The notes: generated by a model not told the origin, from the letters alone. 64,000 bases of DNA from Ricordea florida (GCA_949710005.1 OX453277.1:5795729-5859728); one strand, 5' to 3'. Shown: positions 22,401-34,956, counted from the first letter of the stretch. Made by a program: numbers and translations.

Positions 22401-25400
22401 ATGAGTGAGAGAGTGAATATGGGAGTGATGAACGATTAAGTTAAGTGTCTACGTGCGTGAAAGTGAGGAAAAGAAAGGTAAGTAACTAAGAATTAAAGGA
22501 GTGACAGAGTCAGTGAGTGGGAGTGATTTAATGAGGGACAGATTGAGTGACTGAGAGCGAATGTTTGAAGGATTGATTGAGTGAGTAAAAGAGTGAATAA
22601 TAATAATAATAATAATAATAACCTTTATTTGAGTGTCAATTGTATCTGGCACTGACTTAAAGCACAAAGTGAAATCAAATCTAATCAAATGTTGGAAAGA
22701 GGAAAACCGGAGTACCTGGAGAAAAAGCTGTCGAAGCAAAATAGAGAACCAACAAACTCAGTCCACATATGACATCGGGAATGGAACCCGGGCCACATTG
22801 GTGGAAATCGAGCGCTCTTACCACTGCGCCAACCCTGCTTCCCTCAGAGAGTAATTGGGTGAGTAAGTGGGTGGGTCGGTGAGCGACTCAGAATGAGAGG
22901 AAGTGATAGCGTAAGTGGCTGAAAGTCGTTGAATAAGCCTGGGAGATTAAGTGAGTGATTGAGTGACCGACAGTGAGCGAATGAGTGAATAAGTGAGTTC
23001 GTGAGTTAACGAGAGTGCGTTTGTGAGGGCTTGAGTAAGTGCGAGAGTGGTTGGGTTACTAAGTGAATAACTGAGTAATTGATTAAGTGAGAAAGTGAAT
23101 GAGTGAGTGAGTGGGTGAGTACGTGAGTGCGTTAGTGCTTGGGTAATATTATTGGGTGAGTAAATGAAAAGAGTAAATACGTTGGATAGAGACTGAGTGA
23201 GTGAGTGAGAAAGAGAGAGTGACGAGTGAGTGAGAGTGATGAAGCTTGAAATGATGAACGTTTATGACTGCCATACTGCTTTCAACTGAGTAAAAAAGTC
23301 TGTATTTTTTTTTCTTTTTCTTTTTAGTTCTTGTAAACTGTGGCAATCCAGGTAGACTAGGAAACGCGGTTCGTATCACCAGTGGATACTGGGTTGGAGG
23401 ACATGTCAGATACCTGTGTTATCCTGGATATACCATGCGCGGTCCAGCAGTGAGGCGGTGCTTGCCCAGCGGTCAGTGGAGTGGGAATCAACCAATCTGT
23501 AAGGAGTATTTCTTATATTATCGTCTGCAAGTCTTACTTATACATATATGGAAAAAAAATAATAAAGTAAGAGTGAATCAAAGAATTTCTAAAGCGTAGA
23601 GTGTTTCAATACCGCGCAAAAATACGAAATTTCTCTTCTAGTGTCGACGAATATTTCCTGAGTGAACGAAGCAAATCAGGGAAGTGTTTTATCAGCGTCT
23701 AAGGAATTTACTTTTTATAATGTAAAACTGAAGGTATATCGATGACAGAGGGGTAGCAAATCACTGATAACGATACACCCCACCCCCCACCACATGATAA
23801 CATCACACGTGACATCATTTGTATCGATTAGTTACACTTGGTATGCCACTCAAATTTTACATAATAAAATAAATTATTCACTTGCCCTTGTGGCGTTAAA
23901 CTTTCTTTTCCACTATTATACAATTTTCATCTTTTCCTCTTGCTTGACTAAGTAACGTTTCATTGCCCTTGCGTTGTATTCGTGACAAAATAATAGGGAA
24001 CTAATAACCTGCTCTAAAAGGAGAAAGGGACGAAAAAAATTAGATAAAAACACTGAGTTATAAAATGACACAGGTGGTATGTGTTGCACCAAATGAATAT
24101 GTAAAAGTTGTATTTTTCAGCACTGTTACAGGAAAACTCAGGAAAAAGGAAAACCGAATCAATCCAAGATCAGTCGAACCTACGATGGTCTTATTCGTAT
24201 CGCGAACTTGGTGCTCTTTGGACTGCGCGTAATGCGTCATAATTTTGCAATAATATCGTTTCAAATGTCAGCTCATGTTTCCATTGTGTTTGTATAACGA
24301 TACAAAACTAAGGGTGCATGCGTTTTCTTGGTATGATTCGGATTTGGATTTGAGATCCGAGTTCTCATGGATCATGACGCATCAAAGAAACCGATGAATC
24401 CACACTGGACAGGGAATCATCGGTTTCTTTGATGCATGCGAAATCCGATATCACACCAAAAAATAGGTCCGCAATGCGAACGTGTGTCTAGTGTAGTATC
24501 CCGTGTAGTATGGTTATTGTATGAAATGGCGTGGTGTAGACCTTTAATTTCACATTGTTATGGAAACATATTTGGCAAAGCATCTAACCCCATGACAACA
24601 AGTACAAACATACGTAACTTAAATCCTCATGTGTGGAAAGCTGACCACACACATTACAGATGGGCAAATAGTTGTTTTACGAGTTCAGATTTCTTCTCAT
24701 ATGTTACATTTAAGATTGGGGAATCTAAAAGAGCCTGTTATCTGCTCTTAATTCAAAGAGCGTGGAAGATGTAACAAAGTCAAAGATTTTTTTTATTTCT
24801 TCATGGAAAAATGTTCATGCTACAACAAATTGATTATCATTCTGCAATACCTTAGCTTGAGCATAGCAGTTTTCACTGGTATTTATCCTTTTTCTGGGTT
24901 AAGCCACAGTGACGACACTTGAGGATCTTGGCAGAGAAAGATCCACCCGCAATCTTTTTGTGGCACTGCAGACAGGAAGGGTATCTCCCAAACTCTTGCG
25001 TGCTAGTGCAACTCGTAACGTATATAGGTTACGTGTTACGCGAGTTACGCATTTGCTCTTTACCTCATGTACCCGGTCACCTAAGTTCACCTTGTCGTTA
25101 TGACGTCGTTTTTTACGCCACATGAAGACGTCAATTTTTTTATGCTGTTCCATTGGTGTCTACGTGCTAACGCACTAGACACCAAAGACGCATCTTAAAA
25201 TAGATTTTAAGACGACATTGTAGCTTCACAATGACGGCGTTGTTAGAGAACATATTTGGGTAATGGATCCCGTCGCTTCGCCATTCCTCCTATTCGTAAA
25301 AATAAATACATTTTATCACAAATAGGCGTCCTCATAAAGCTGTATTGTCGTATCAATGTCGAACTTTGCTTAAAATAGAACTCATGATTTTTTGATTAAG

Positions 25401-26056
25401 TTCCGAACTAGTAAACGTGGGGTCATCGGTTCCACGCGTATTGGGCAGAGAGAATTGAATTTCCATTTCCCATGTTTTTTTTTACGTGTGAGATGCTGAA
25501 AAAAAATACCCCTTTCAACATTGTATTTCCTCTACAGTGCTTCTTACATATCATAGTATCGATGACGGCACGAGATAAAGAGGTAACAGCACACAACACA
25601 GCAACATTGTATTCCCTTCACAGTGCTTCTTACAAAGTCCATTTAGCATGAGTTGCATTATTTAGTAAGTTATTTCTTTCAGGTACTGACAAACCAGAGT
25701 GTTATGAATATCATACCATTGCTGATTCTACGAGATATAGAGGTTACAGCACACAACACAACAAATGCGATCAATACCTGGCTGAAGGCTGGTACTGGTT
25801 TATGTTTGGCAGGATCATGGCCACATCATGTACAAGTTATAAACACTGTGATACATCTTATCCAGGGTGGTTAAATGGAGGACATCCGAGCACCCGGGAT
25901 GGTAGGGTCAGTCGACACGTTTGTTTTAGAAGTAGTTCTAATTGCTGTAATTGGTCCACAAGTATCCTCGTACGCAACTGTGGAAGCTTCTACGTGTACA
26001 AACTAAAAGGAACACCAACATGTCACCTTCGATACTGTACACAATACGAGTACTAA
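16465..26056 (+). CDS. Receptor gene A2: type II membrane protein with three Ig, sushi and D8C domains; collagen exon damaged
   Basis: Exons 16465-16779, 17256-17301, 20118-20393 (Ig1), 21379-21654 (Ig2), 21796-22068 (Ig3), 23328-23498 (sushi) and 25683-26056 (D8C, TAA). Residues about 10-32 ([21 protein letters not shown]) form a signal anchor after a 9-residue N-terminus, so the long C-terminal part should be extracellular. Ig1 has both cysteines ([19 protein letters not shown]). Sushi runs from VNCGNPG to the split last Cys. D8C has [22 protein letters not shown] and [11 protein letters not shown]. The Gly-X-Y exon present in B2 has lost its acceptor here. Skipping it keeps the frame (phase 1 to phase 1) and leaves 576 aa. 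Likely a cell-surface recognition or adhesion protein; the function is not established. Confidence 0.8.
17352..17461. mobile_element. Small TTAA-flanked MITE (A only)
   Basis: TTAA flanks the segment (17348-17351, 17462-17465) and copy B has TAAA at the empty site. An inner CCCTTTAACCCCTAAGGG pairs with CTCTTAGGGGGTAAAGGG; CCC...GGG with TTAA is piggyBac-like. Confidence 0.6.
18230..18560 (-). pseudogene. Frameshifted coding relic inside the TTAA element
   Basis: Two overlapping minus-strand frames read like one protein. The first frame holds ILNHFGQAHPKIQCQKVMD and GSLSFLGGKERVRIPLTENI. The second continues EALKKHVIDYAGLKIEAEKR. They would join with a single missing base near 18338. I do not recognise the family. 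It could be transposon cargo or a captured host exon. Confidence 0.3.
18611..18676. repeat. Perfect hairpin with 25-bp arms
   Basis: Arms 18611-18635 and 18652-18676 are exact reverse complements around a 16-base loop (CCTCGTTCCCAGGGCTTTTC arm). Confidence 0.9.
19391..19493 (+). pseudogene. Remnant of the collagen exon of A2
   Basis: Matches the 3' part of the B2 collagen exon ([17 protein letters not shown]... to the GTGAGT donor at 19494). Roughly 150 bases containing the acceptor and most Gly-X-Y triplets are missing. The junction reads CCAGGTTCTTACCCCCCGAG, against CCAGGTCTTTGG...CCCCCGAG in B. The only nearby acceptor (CCCTTCAG, 19374) would enter in the wrong phase. Confidence 0.75.
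20842..20962 (+). mobile_element. tRNA-Thr-like SINE, family 2 (copy A)
   Basis: A-box TCAGTTGGTAGAGC and B-box GGTTCGAACCCC, followed by a GGCCTGA/TCAGGCT hairpin across a T-run and a CTGCTTAAGT tail. Relative to 47690-47832 it lost 17 bases between CAGTTGG direct repeats, removing the acceptor arm. Confidence 0.7.
21140..21295 (+). repeat. GTCACTCGTAGT-type degenerate tandem repeat
   Basis: About 10-base periodic CACTCGTAGT variants in A2. The copy-B equivalent lies at 48000-48165 with different unit content. Confidence 0.6.
22140..22275 (+). mobile_element. tRNA-derived SINE fragment, family 3 (copy A)
   Basis: TTGGCGTAGTGGTGAAAGCA A-box-like head, CAAGTTCGGTTCCTG B-box-like segment, and a TGTTTATGGTTCTCT body shared with the family at 34957. 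Copy B at 48990-49125. Confidence 0.55.
22380..23245 (+). repeat. Degenerate (GAGT)n tract with an embedded SINE
   Basis: GAGTGAGTGAAAGTGA-type sequence fills most of the Ig3-sushi intron on the plus strand, interrupted by a reversed SINE (22598-22855). The same arrangement occurs in copy B (49260-50125). Confidence 0.8.
22598..22855 (-). mobile_element. SINE, family 3, reverse orientation (copy A)
   Basis: Reads in reverse: head with GGCGCAGTGGTAAGAGCG, GGGTTCCATTCCC, the GAGAACCAACAAACTCAGTC block, and a tail ACACTCAAATAAAGGTTATT(ATT)n. Same family as 34957-35262. Confidence 0.75.
24312..25200. mobile_element. Copy-A-specific insertion of about 0.9 kb in the sushi-D8C intron
   Basis: Copy B passes directly from GGCGATACAGAACGAAAT to TTTTAAGACGACATT (53650-53680). 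The A insert starts AAGGGTGCATGCGTTTTC and ends near GACGCATCTTA. It holds a hairpin with perfect 19-bp arms (24379-24397 / 24417-24435). Ends are only weakly inverted; class unknown. Confidence 0.5.
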
Positions 26057-27210
26057 TCTAGTAATCACTACACTAACCACTGTTGTACCTTTTGAATCAA
26101 CTCCTTATGTTACAAACGAGTGTACTTACCTTTCTTAAAGACTATTCACCGATTGAAAAAAAAAAACTGTTGTTATATGTTTGTTGCTGAGTTTCATAGT
26201 CTGGGTGCAGTTAGTTGTTAATAGAACTGCTGGTGACGTTGACTGACGTTTTGAGGACTTGAGTGGAAGTCATTATTACAGTCAAGTTAAAAAGTTCAGA
26301 AAACTGTGCAGCTAAATGGAAATTCCCTTTAATAATAAAGGCTTCAACAAATAAAGCAGATTCCAAAGTACAAAATCATTTACTTGCGATTGAAGTTAGG
26401 TTGACAATTTAACGAGATTAAGGAAAAACACAAGAGCTTCACAATGTTTGTGTAAAGTGTGATAAGTATTGTTGTAAAATGAATTGCTGTTACGTGTAAT
26501 AAAGTAAATATAACAAGACGCCAGGAGGCGTTTACGCGGGATGGGTCGTTGTGACCATATTTATGCGTTGCGATAAACACTGTCTGCTTATACTAACCAA
26601 CAAGCTTGAGGGAGGGGACCCTGCTTTAAAATGGAACGAGCGATTGGACACGAGGAATTTTCTCACATGAAATAACTCAAGAAACTAATCAGGGCCCCAA
26701 AGGGTATTCACCGTTGAGGATATGTGATTTGACTGTTGGAAATCGCCATATCTAGTCTTCGGTGTTGTAAATTTTAGTCAAGTCCGGTTCCAGCAAAAAA
26801 AGCTGAAAATTACACAATTTATATCTCAAGAAAATAAAGAGCCACTGACTGTGAACCTTCAGTGTTTTCTCACACGGATTCACCCCTGATGTTGCACGTG
26901 ATTCCAACGTGGACTGAAGCCAATGAAATCGCACACAACAACCATACCAAAAAAAAAGTGATTTGTGACTGCAATCGAAAAAAAAAACGGAACTCTCCCG
27001 AAACGATGACACGCTAACCTACGGCATCCCGCGTAATAATCGCTGTTGCACTTGTTGCAATTAGGAGTAGAAGCTGCAACAAAAGTCTCTAGGGCAAAAA
27101 CTGTTCTTCTCCACCTCACAATTCCACTAAAACTTAAATTATTATCATAACCATAGTTAGTCTCCTCTACTAACTATGTCATAACCCACAACCCTTTTTC
27201 TTTCCATTAC
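26057..27210. other. A2 3' flank
   Basis: Collinear with copy B (54444-55550). No exon seen apart from likely 3' UTR. It lies between the convergent 3' ends of A2 (plus) and NOL10 (minus). Confidence 0.5.
26350..26355 (+). terminator. AATAAA, candidate poly(A) signal of A2
   Basis: About 290 bases after the A2 stop. The matching AATAAA in copy B is at 54737-54742. Confidence 0.4.
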
Positions 27211-27214
27211 TGGT

Positions 27215-27600
27215 TTCCTCTGTAACAGTATTAACTGTACCACAGTACACTCGACCCTGATGTGTTGTTTTCTTCACTGGTTTCCTCTGTAACAGTATTA
27301 ACTGTACCACAGTGCACTCGACCCTGATGTGTTGTTTTATTCACTGGTTTCCTCTGTAACAGTATCAACTGTACCACAGTGCACTCGACCCTGATGTGTT
27401 GTTTTATTCACTGGTTTCCTCTGTAACAGTATTAACTGTACCACAGTGCACTCGACCCTGATGTGTTGTTTTATTCACTGGTTTCCTCTGTAACAGTATT
27501 AACTGTACCACAGTACAGTTGACCCTTATGTGTTGTTTTCTTTACTGGTTTTTTTTCTGTTTCTATTCAAACTTTATCGCAGTACACCCGACCCTGATTT
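27215..27600 (+). repeat. 67-bp minisatellite, about 5 units (copy A)
   Basis: Unit contains CACTGGTTTCCTCTGTAACA and the hairpin ACTGTAC-CACA-GTACAGT (or a variant), then GACCCTGATGTGTTGTTTT. The copy-B array at 55552-58740 has about 45 units. Confidence 0.9.
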
Positions 27601-28130
27601 CTTGTTTCCTACACCATTTTTATGTCATCCGTGCATGTTAATGAAGGATGACATATTGTGAGGGGACGATTTGTCACTTACTTCCTCACTCAGGTGTAAA
27701 CTCGATCAAGTACGCAAATGTACCCAGGATGGATTCTGCTATGTTGCAAGTTTAATACACCGGATTTAGCCGAACCTTAGTACCTATATGCCCAAATGAA
27801 CGGTAAAAAATACACAAAATAAAGTACTTTGCCACATTTTGCCACTTTTTGTCCCAAAGTGGTATTAGTTTGTATTTATTTCTCGATCTTGTTCTTTCAT
27901 TGCTTGGGCGGTCCGGTGAAATTTGCTAGTGACAAATTTCAGGAAGGATTTGGGTTTCTTCGTTCTCAGATGGTCGATTGCCTATGGACTTTTCTGGAAA
28001 TATAACTGTTTTCAGAATAATTTGCGTACTAGTACATGTAAATGGGACGTAAATGAGTTATTCCTAATTCATTTGTGTTCGTAGATAAAATCGGATGACA
28101 TCGCTCACAGAGCACTTTGATTTATTCTCT

Positions 28131-28136
28131 CTTTAT
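28131..28136 (-). terminator. AATAAA poly(A) signal of NOL10-A (minus strand)
   Basis: TTTATT on the plus strand, 38 bases past the NOL10 stop at 28174. A second TTTATT occurs at 28152. Confidence 0.5.
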
Positions 28137-29424
28137 TTCTGTAACAGTTTCTCTATTTTTAACTCAACCATTTTTATTTTACTCGCTTCCCTCTCCAGAA
28201 GACAGGGCCGCGTCTTTCTTTGCCGATAACACTGCTTACTGATCGACGAAGCTTCTTTCTTTCCTTAACATGCGCACGGGTTGCTTCGTTTCTCTTTGTC
28301 TCTTTGTCACTCTGCACAACAAATAAAATCTCACGTGAGGATGTTCGTTTTTGTTGGGGGTGGGGGTGGGAGGAATGTGGAATAGAAGGTGTCAATCCCT
28401 AGGGTTGGGTAGGACAGTTCACAAAACTGTACTCGGCATTGGAGCCGCATTCTTACTGGAACCACTTCCGGGCTATAAAGTCGTGGTCGTATGCAAGGAG
28501 TGGATCTAACAACGCGGTTGAGGTAGTTAAACTCACTAGGTCAAGTGTACAGAGAAACCTAAGCATATTGTTACAATGCATAACCTACAAGCTGCAAACG
28601 GAAAAGAAGTCAATGTAGGCTTTTTGTATTTCTCATGGATGTCACTTGATAGTCGGTCTCACCAGACAATCAACTCTTTTGAAGATGGCCTCAGTTATAA
28701 CAAGGTATCTTTGGGGACTGGCTTATTAGAGTTGGGTGACAGAATAGAGGTTTATTATATGTTGTATCTTTTGTTCTGTTTTGCGGGTCAAAGCGGGAAA
28801 TTACACGCGGGAAATACGCCCATCTTGCCAGCTCGGGTAGCCAATCAGAACTCAGGGTTCGTTTCATATTTCCCGCTCGCGGAACCAGCTTATTAATAAA
28901 CTCACCTTTCTCACTTTAAAAGTGATTTCCTTTTCTCCAAGAGAGGAACCAATGGATGTGATTACACCGGAACTTTCTTCGTGCTTTAAACGCTCTCCGA
29001 GGGATTCCCTAGCAAAACAAGAGGGCTCCACATAAGAATAAGTTGTTTGCACTTTTCTCATATTCAACGTAACATGTCAACACTGAGCTGTTTAACAGTT
29101 CTACCAGCTACGTTTTTCTTCGCCTTTTTCTAGTCAACACGCAAATTGGAGACTTATAAACCTTATTCCAAAATGACTTCCATTTAAATATTCTCTTGTT
29201 TTTATTCAAGTTATCCCGTCGTTCTTAAGCTAAAATTCAAATGAATATGTTACCTTGAACGAGGCATCAAGGTCTAATTTAAATAAACACATAAGAACAT
29301 ATAAAAGGCGGCCATTTTAGAATAAGTCATATAACCTCCCCACTCTTTCTCTCTGCTGATCTGAAGATGTTCAATTACTGTCGCGATTATTTGTCATCAT
29401 ATTGTTTCCAAGATTAATGGTTGA

Positions 29425-29610
29425 ATTCGATAATACTTATAATAATTATAATAATGATGATAATGATGACAATGGTTAGAAGTTATTTACATAGCGCCAA
29501 AATCCGAAAGTCCAATGGCGCTTTACAAAACAGACTTTTAAGAAACAAGGAAAACAAAACAATATACAAGTACAGAACAATTTCAAAAGAATTAATGACG
29601 TAGAAGAACG
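29425..29610 (-). mobile_element. Retroelement 3' tail, reverse orientation (copy A)
   Basis: Reversed, it reads TTGTAAAGCGCCATTGGACT, then TTGGCGCTATGTAAATAAC and an (ATT/ATC)n tail. The GCGCC...GGCGC hairpin plus microsatellite is also the tail of SINE family 1. Copy B at 60648-60830. Confidence 0.6.
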
Positions 29611-31272
29611 AAAAGAATTAATGCATAAAAAAGCGTGCTTAAAAAGGAGCGAAAGAAAATTCATGAGAGTCAGCCGAGACAGAAAAATATGTATTGTTAT
29701 GTTCCTAGACTTTCACTCAACCAAACAGGGACTGCCATTGGCTGAATCTTGGTCACGTGGCCTTGACTGTATTTAACAGTTATCAGAAATTGAGGTGCAG
29801 AAAAGTCACCATTCATCGAGACTAAAGAGAATAATTGTTTTAGTATATACCAATCAAATACCCTTAGATATTAAACACAACCGGTGAGAAATTTAATTGT
29901 TGAAGAGTAATTCGTAACATAGAGAAACTAGACTTTACTAGATTTTATTTTGCAAATGCAGTTTCATTGAGTCGTTCATTTGAGCTATTGTTTGGTCTTC
30001 CCCAGGTCAACGTTTCATCGTGGTTTTGTTTTGCTTAACTTACCAAGTGACAACTCTCGTAAACAGCTCTAAAGCGAGAATCAACGGGTTCATGTACGAC
30101 GAGATTGTGTGGAATAAGTGTTTTATTATATGTATAAGCCCTCGATTGTGAAAAATTGGAGCTAGGTTGTACGACAAGGATTAACGTTGTTGTTGTTTGT
30201 AAACAGAACCATGTTGTCAAGCCGACATGTTGCCGAGTAGCCTGCGTAGAAGTCTTTTCCATTTCCTTTCGGGCAAGCGGGAGTCGCGCGAGGACACGGG
30301 GCAAAGAGGTAATAAGTAATGGCAGGGGGAGGGGTAGTGAAGGAAAGGAATTGCTCCCCACACCCTCCCCACGTTCCTAACCTTTTGCTCTCGCATCATG
30401 CCTTCGCGCGACTTCCCCTTGGTTCCAGAGGAAACGAAAAAGACTGTCACGCAGGCTAGTTGTCGAGCCGACATGTTGTCGAGCCGATGTGGAAGAGTCC
30501 GGCTTTTTTGGGTACTTTGTAAACTATTCATTAAGCGTATTTGAGAATGAAATTTGTGTTCTTACTAGTACACAAATTGTTTTGATTCGTTCTTTTTCTT
30601 TGTCTTTTTTAAGTGAAAGTATTGGAATATAACAAGACACTCAAATGTCAGCTCTCTCGGGAAACCAATCAGTTTTGTTTTCCCTCGACTTCTGATGCTT
30701 GAAAAAGAGAACTTACGTTCTTCGCGGATTGAGCAGTCTTGAAGTTTTCACCGGGCTTGAGTTCGTAAAACTTGGGTTTGTTGGTGACAAATTCGTGTTT
30801 TTTATTCCTCGCCTCTTTTCGCTGCCTGGATATCTCTGCTCGCCATTCTCGTTCATCCTCTGAGCTACTGGATCCTTCCTCTTCGCTTGGTCGACCTTCT
30901 CGCTCCTGCAAACAAAAACAACACACAAATCCTCTAGTAAGCCACCCATCTCTATCAGAAGAAACTTAATAAGCCATCCTGCCCTAAAGAAGTGTCTTGG
31001 GATCCACGCTCTTGCATTAGGATTGGCAGGATAGAAATCGTTTTGAGCGAGCTTCATCACCAACAGTAAGAAACTCCAAAATAAATGCCATAAATCCTCT
31101 CTTAAGTCACCCCACCAAGAAAAAACAAGCTTTCCCCACCTCCCTCAAATGAGCCAACCCCAACAAGAAGAAATCTATTAAACCACCACCCTCCCTCTCC
31201 TGAAGGGAAAAAAATGTCATGTATCATTCAATCAGATCGACAAAATGATTGGAATTGTTAAATGCTACTTAA

Positions 31273-31390
31273 GTGCATTGTTGAGTTATATAAGCACGTG
31301 GGAAATTTTTAATAACACTTGAGAAGTGCTTCTCGTACTTCTCGAGTGTTCTTAGAAATACCCAAGTGCTTATATAACTCAACAATGCAC
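31273..31390. mobile_element. 118-bp foldback MITE with perfect 25-bp arms
   Basis: Arms 31273-31297 and 31366-31390 are exact reverse complements (GTGCATTGTTGAGTTATATA at the outside). The inner part also self-pairs (CACTTGAGAAG / CTTCTCGAGTG). Lies in a NOL10-A intron. Confidence 0.85.
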
Positions 31391-32278
31391 GAGAAACAAG
31401 TTTTTTTTATTCCTTTTATAAAATGCCCAAGTAACAAACACTTGTTTTGCCAAGGGAGTAGAGAGTGTGTGCAAGAGAATCGAAACCCGCTAGATTTATA
31501 ACGTTCATATTCTTGGCGATCAATAAAATGGAAAGTCGTTCTTCGAAATGTTTTCGAGCTTGCACAAGAAGACTTGTGAGTGACGTAGCATGCGTGCATA
31601 TGTTGCACTATAATGCACGCACGTGACGTAGGCCGTGTGCTTTATGGTGTTATAATGCATTCATCTTGACCAATCAGAGAATGCATTACATCGATTACAT
31701 TTTATCGTGTGATTTAAAAGACTGTAAATAATCTGAGATTACTCGATGAACTTGAGCTTGTCACTGGTAGAAATTAAACCATTACAGGTGCATGCACAAA
31801 CCGTTAAGCGAATGATACAAGGTTGAGCAACACATGCTGCCACTTCTGTTCAACGAAAGTTGAACAGTGTATCATGTGATGTTGAATGTTGAAAATAGAC
31901 CTTTCAACATGTTGAACGTTGTTGAATGTTGTTGAACGGCTCTATTCCGTTCAGCATGTTGCCGCTTGTTGAACGACATCAACCATTCGCTTTTTAGTTC
32001 GGTGTCACGTGCTTTCCTGAAGTTTTCAAAATGGCCAGAAAAAAAAACAGAAGACGGAAATAACAAGTGAGCTCATCAGTCTGTATGAAAAATGTCCTCG
32101 CTGTATGATATTCGTATGAAAGACTCTAAGAACAGAGACGTAAGAGACAAAGCTACAGCAGAGAAGGAACTCCTTCAAGGATGTAAAATCCATACGAAGA
32201 AAATTCCGGTGACTGGAGACGTCGAGGTTTCCGAGTTCCGCCAAGTGTGTAATATGCCCCAAAAGACTGAGTTCTATA

Positions 32279-32311
32279 TTTTTTAGCCATTCTCCGAGAA
32301 TGGCTAAAAAA
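32279..32311. repeat. Perfect palindrome, 16-bp arms
   Basis: TTTTTTAGCCATTCTC and its exact complement separated by one base; nearby ATAGAACGTCGCCTCT direct repeats (32340, 32386). Confidence 0.85.
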
Positions 32312-32618
32312 ATCGAACGTCGTTCGGGATAGAAAAAAAATAGAACGTCGCCTCTCGTTAATGAGATAATAACGTAGATAAAAAAATAGAACGTCGCCTC
32401 TTGCATAAAATAACAAGACCAGAAAATTCGTTTTCTGCATGTTATTAACTCAAAACAATTTACCTCAATCTCGTCAAACTGCTCCAACATCTGTTGCTTT
32501 TTCTTCTGTCGTTTGATTCTTTCTTTTTCGTGTTTGGACACCGAGATGAACCGGGTGAAGAAGTTTGTATTCCTCAAAAAACAACACGAAATAATCCCTG
32601 TCTTAAGTGAACAACAAC

Positions 32619-32649
<31 letters not shown>

Positions 32650-32695
32650 TAATAAAAATACTAATAATACTAATAATGACAATGATAATGATAAC
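32619..32695 (+). repeat. (AAT)n / ATAATAATG microsatellite
   Basis: AATAATAAT run grading into AATGATAATGATAA in a NOL10-A intron. Confidence 0.9.
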
Positions 32696-34956
32696 ATTCG
32701 CTCTATTGAAGTGTGGATGTATTTAAAGCTGCTGTGCTAATAGCAGGCACAGTAAATAACTAAAAACACATTGCAAATAAAACACAGAATCCTAAATGGT
32801 GGGAGGCGAGCCAGTTCGCTATTCTGAAGCGTGGTACAGGATTCGAAACTCTGGATGACCGTGTTGTAAATCCAGCTCATGACCAGGAAGGAAGACAAAC
32901 CACTCGGCCACAACGCCTTCTTTTTCCGTAATTCAATGTTATCATTTCATTTAGACTTTTTTCGTATATAATGCACATTGCTCGTATATATCTATTGACT
33001 TTCAATACAATTTAGATTTTTTAATTTTGATTTAACATAAGGCTAGTATTTGTAAAACCAACGAGAACATGATTCGCAAGTCTAAATCGTTATTATCTTT
33101 TATCATTTTTGTTATTAACAATTATTCTGTGAGGTGAATAGTGGCAAAATATTGGCGAGAACAATTGTTTTAGTTTATACCAGTGAAGCAAACTCAGTCA
33201 CATATCTCGGTAATTTTTTTGTAAAGCGAGAACTGGCTCCCATCATTTTTTTTCGACCAAAACTCACTTGTACAAAGATTTCCCAGAAGCATCAGCACCA
33301 GTCACTCCTGCGCTGACTATCCCGAGATGGTGAGCCAATCAGATTGCGCAAATGGCCAAGGTTGCTGAGTTGGTACATGTATACACTAATCATTATCATT
33401 AATGTTGTCTATTACTATCATTATCATTGTTATTGTTATAGTTAGTGCATCACATTACGTGGTTCCAGTCCCCACCTGACTTTCTTCGTCCACTTGGAAG
33501 TCTGGGTTGGAGAACATCGCCACAAATCTGTCATCTTCCAGAGGATTGCTGATATCAACAGCCTGGAAATCGCATTAAAATCATAATGACCTCTCACTTT
33601 CACAGTAATAAGGAATTCAGAAATCACGCCAGGCGTAGAATTCAACTCTCTCTCAGTGAAACTGAAGTGCTTGCTAAACAGGTTTAAACTTGTTTCAATG
33701 CTCGTTCAACAGGTTTTCAGCTTGCTTTTATGCTTGTTCGACAGGTTTTAAACTCGTTTTCATGCTTATTTTACAGTTTTTTTTTTACTTACCTCGGTAG
33801 CCATTTTCTTTACGTCGCTTTTCTCGTCAATTAACTTCTCGGCTAAATTTCTGTTCACCTTAGGAAGTTTCTGGCGAGAGAAAATGCTAGTTACCACTTT
33901 CAATTTCATCACTAGACGTACTGGCTGCTGTTAACTGGAAACTACTAGACATAGTTTGATGCCACATGTACACTGGCTAAGTAAATGAAAGTAACTTAAG
34001 AGTTATTATTAACCAACTAGACGTTTCAACACTGCTATCTAGTGTCTTCTTTAGAGGTGTCTTTGTCGAAGTTGTGTGGCTTTACTTATACCATTGTTGA
34101 ATAACCTTGCTGGGTAACTACATTTAAAGTGACTTAGTCAGCAATACAACAAGACAGAGAGAGCGATAATAAAGTAACAAAGCCTTTAAAATAACTTACA
34201 ACTTACTCGTCTGATAAAAGGAAAACAACATTTTTGTGGCCTACCTACCTTCAGTTTTACTCTGTTAGCTCGCTCCTCTTCAATCTTGCTCTGGATACGT
34301 TTCTTGCGGTATTCCTCAAAAGCAAATGGCTCAGCCAACGATTTAGCCTGAGGAACATGGCAAAACAAGACGTGAGATTATTAGGGCAATCCCCTCCCGA
34401 AGCAAGACAAGACCATATCACAAAGTATCTTTCCACAGGGAGTTGAAACCCGTTCTAAGGGGGATGCTTACATGAAAGAGCTAGTCCCGACCAAAGTTTC
34501 AAACTGGGATGACTTGTAGTTTTTGTGTAGCCTACACGAGGTATGTAGCGACATTATGGCACGATCGTATTTATTTATTTATTTATTTACATATTCAATT
34601 TGTCCACCCGAGCCTAGCGCCTGTCACGTGGTCTAGTAAGCTACACATGTATGCACTGCGGACCTATTTTTCGTTTCGTGTTTATTTTACGACTATCTTA
34701 TTCAAAAGAGAATTGAAGTGACTTGATCATACATCCGCATCATGTTTCACTACACCAAAATGCCGGTTTTCAAACAGAATCGAGTAGTATACCGGAACGA
34801 GCTTCGGCATAAAAACTGGGGTGAACTCGTGCTGGGGTGAAAGTTGCCCCTGGTTCTTGTTAACACCCTCTAATATCAGTGTTTCTTTTTGTAACAGATT
34901 AAGCGCATGTTTTATTAAATTTTAGTGAAGGGTATCTAGAAACTCATATACATCAT

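Noticed and set aside
32026-32697. 223-aa minus-strand ORF
   Set aside because: Low-complexity Tyr/Leu run from a microsatellite, intron and palindrome. Only its middle (32464-32572) is a real NOL10 exon.
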